Below are positions 6,599 to 6,903 of a stretch of 6,903 nucleotides of DNA, one piece after another. A model generated the notes under the pieces. It was not told the DNA's origin. It was given only the letters and a program-made list of their open reading frames with translations, and made no database searches. The stretch comes from Rikenellaceae bacterium (GTDB taxonomy: Bacteria; Bacteroidota; Bacteroidia; Bacteroidales; UBA932), in assembly GCA_012800665.1 (NCBI GenBank), contig JAAZIW010000051.1, forward strand, positions 1 through 6,903, written 5' to 3'. Position numbers and translations under genes: made by a program. Within the stretch, counting starts at the first letter, position 1. Every line of letters begins with the position of its first letter.

Positions 6599-6678
6599 GA
6601 TTCCGGAATCCTCTGATTTCGAAACCTTTCGATTTCTGAATCTTTTGATTCTTGAATTCTTAGATTTCTGAAATCCAC
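6599..6678. repeat. Five near-palindromic units at a 16-base period
   Basis: Units start at 6599, 6615, 6631, 6647 and 6663, exactly 16 bases apart. Each opens with a near-palindrome of form GATTYC-GAATC: GATTCCGGAATC (perfect), GATTTCGAAACC, GATTTCTGAATC, GATTCTTGAATT, GATTTCTGAAATC. A 4-base pyrimidine-rich spacer (CTCT, TTTC, TTTT, CTTA) follows the first four. The array begins 13 bases after the pnp stop and ends before its terminator, so it should be transcribed in the pnp mRNA 3' end. Function unknown. Confidence 0.75.
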
Positions 6679-6684
6679 ATATAA

Positions 6685-6713
6685 ACGAAGCCGACTTTTT
6701 GGGTCGGCTTTGT
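6685..6713 (+). terminator. Intrinsic terminator of the rpsO-pnp operon
   Basis: An 11-base stem (ACGAAGCCGAC with GTCGGCTTTGT, one G-U pair) encloses the 7-base loop TTTTTGG and is followed by ATTTTC. It lies 99 bases past the pnp stop and is the strongest hairpin of the right half. Confidence 0.88.
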
Positions 6714-6738
6714 TATTTTCTGCCCGGTATCTCGCCTC

Positions 6739-6786
6739 TGCTCCTGTTCCTGTTCCTGTTCCTGTTCCTGTTCCTGTTCCTGTTCC
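6739..6786. repeat. Hexamer microsatellite (TGTTCC)
   Basis: Seven perfect tandem TGTTCC copies occupy 6745-6786, preceded by one copy with a single mismatch (TGCTCC, 6739-6744). A hexamer changes length without changing reading frame. It encodes Val-Pro or Leu-Phe repeats on the plus strand and Gly-Thr in one minus frame, but no gene across it can be supported. Confidence 0.9.
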
Positions 6787-6903
6787 AACATCTACTACAA
6801 CCTCTGCTTTCACCGTTGCGACCTCTTCTTTCCGCCTCATGGTTAAACGTAAAATCAAGCGTAAAATGTAACTCTCTGACTATCAGCGAAATCCTTAAAG
6901 AAC
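6787..6903. other. Right-edge intergenic or unresolved sequence
   Basis: No gene recognised. The bases contain a short direct repeat, CGTAAAAT at 6848-6855 and 6860-6867. One plus-strand frame is open from the terminator to the window end (ending LTISEILKE) but has no ATG. A minus-strand frame from 6858 to 6586 runs through the hexamer, the terminator and the 16-base array, and is judged spurious. The next gene probably begins beyond the window. Confidence 0.4.

Noticed and set aside
6331..6678. Possible CRISPR array from the repeats around the end of pnp
   Set aside because: One set is coding and has no spacers; the other has a 16-base period with 4-base spacers, far too short for CRISPR, and no cas genes are present.
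6586..6858. Minus-strand 90-residue open frame with Gly-Thr repeats
   Set aside because: It runs through the pnp terminator, the 16-base array and the hexamer; its composition comes from those repeats and it resembles no family.
6839..6871. A 10-codon basic plus-strand peptide frame (MVKRKIKRKM)
   Set aside because: Very short, and its sequence results from the CGTAAAAT direct repeat; no supporting signals.

Overview
The window reads as chromosomal DNA from a member of the Bacteroidota, most likely order Bacteroidales. The evidence is: promoter-like sites of the Bacteroides type (TTTG, 19 bases, TAACTTTG); A-rich start regions with no Shine-Dalgarno sequence for most genes; an ECF sigma factor overlapping a FecR-type anti-sigma gene of the kind that normally controls TonB-dependent outer-membrane uptake systems; and ribosomal protein genes of Bacteroidota type. 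The species cannot be fixed from the sequence alone.

Left third (1-2173): a decayed accessory region. A dead IS4-type insertion sequence fills about 2-1006, with imperfect terminal inverted repeats and a transposase carrying one frameshift and two internal deletions. Its right end abuts, and apparently removed, the first part of an ECF sigma-70 gene (1007-1492). The overlapping anti-sigma gene (1482-2173) has lost its middle, including the expected membrane helix, and changes frame at the join. No SusC/SusD or other target genes follow, so this looks like the relic of a regulatory locus.

Middle (2203-3637): a two-way terminator separates the relic from rpsU (bS21), which runs leftwards. rpsU has a 12-base perfect anti-SD complement in its leader, striking in a lineage that mostly ignores Shine-Dalgarno pairing. 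Divergent from it is an intact YitT-family membrane protein gene.

Right half (3638-6713): a consensus Bacteroides-type promoter and a leader of about 97 bases precede the conserved rpsO-pnp pair (ribosomal protein uS15 and polynucleotide phosphorylase). Pnp is intact, with all catalytic landmarks, and carries an extra C-terminal tail of about 104 residues built on Ser-Asp-Arg-Arg-Asn repeats. Directly after pnp come five near-palindromic units at an exact 16-base period, then a strong terminator. The right edge (6714-6903) holds a hexamer repeat (TGTTCC, seven perfect copies) and no gene that can be supported.

No clearly new multi-gene system is present. The most interesting signals are the rpsU Shine-Dalgarno site, the 16-base palindrome array behind pnp, and the repetitive Pnp tail.
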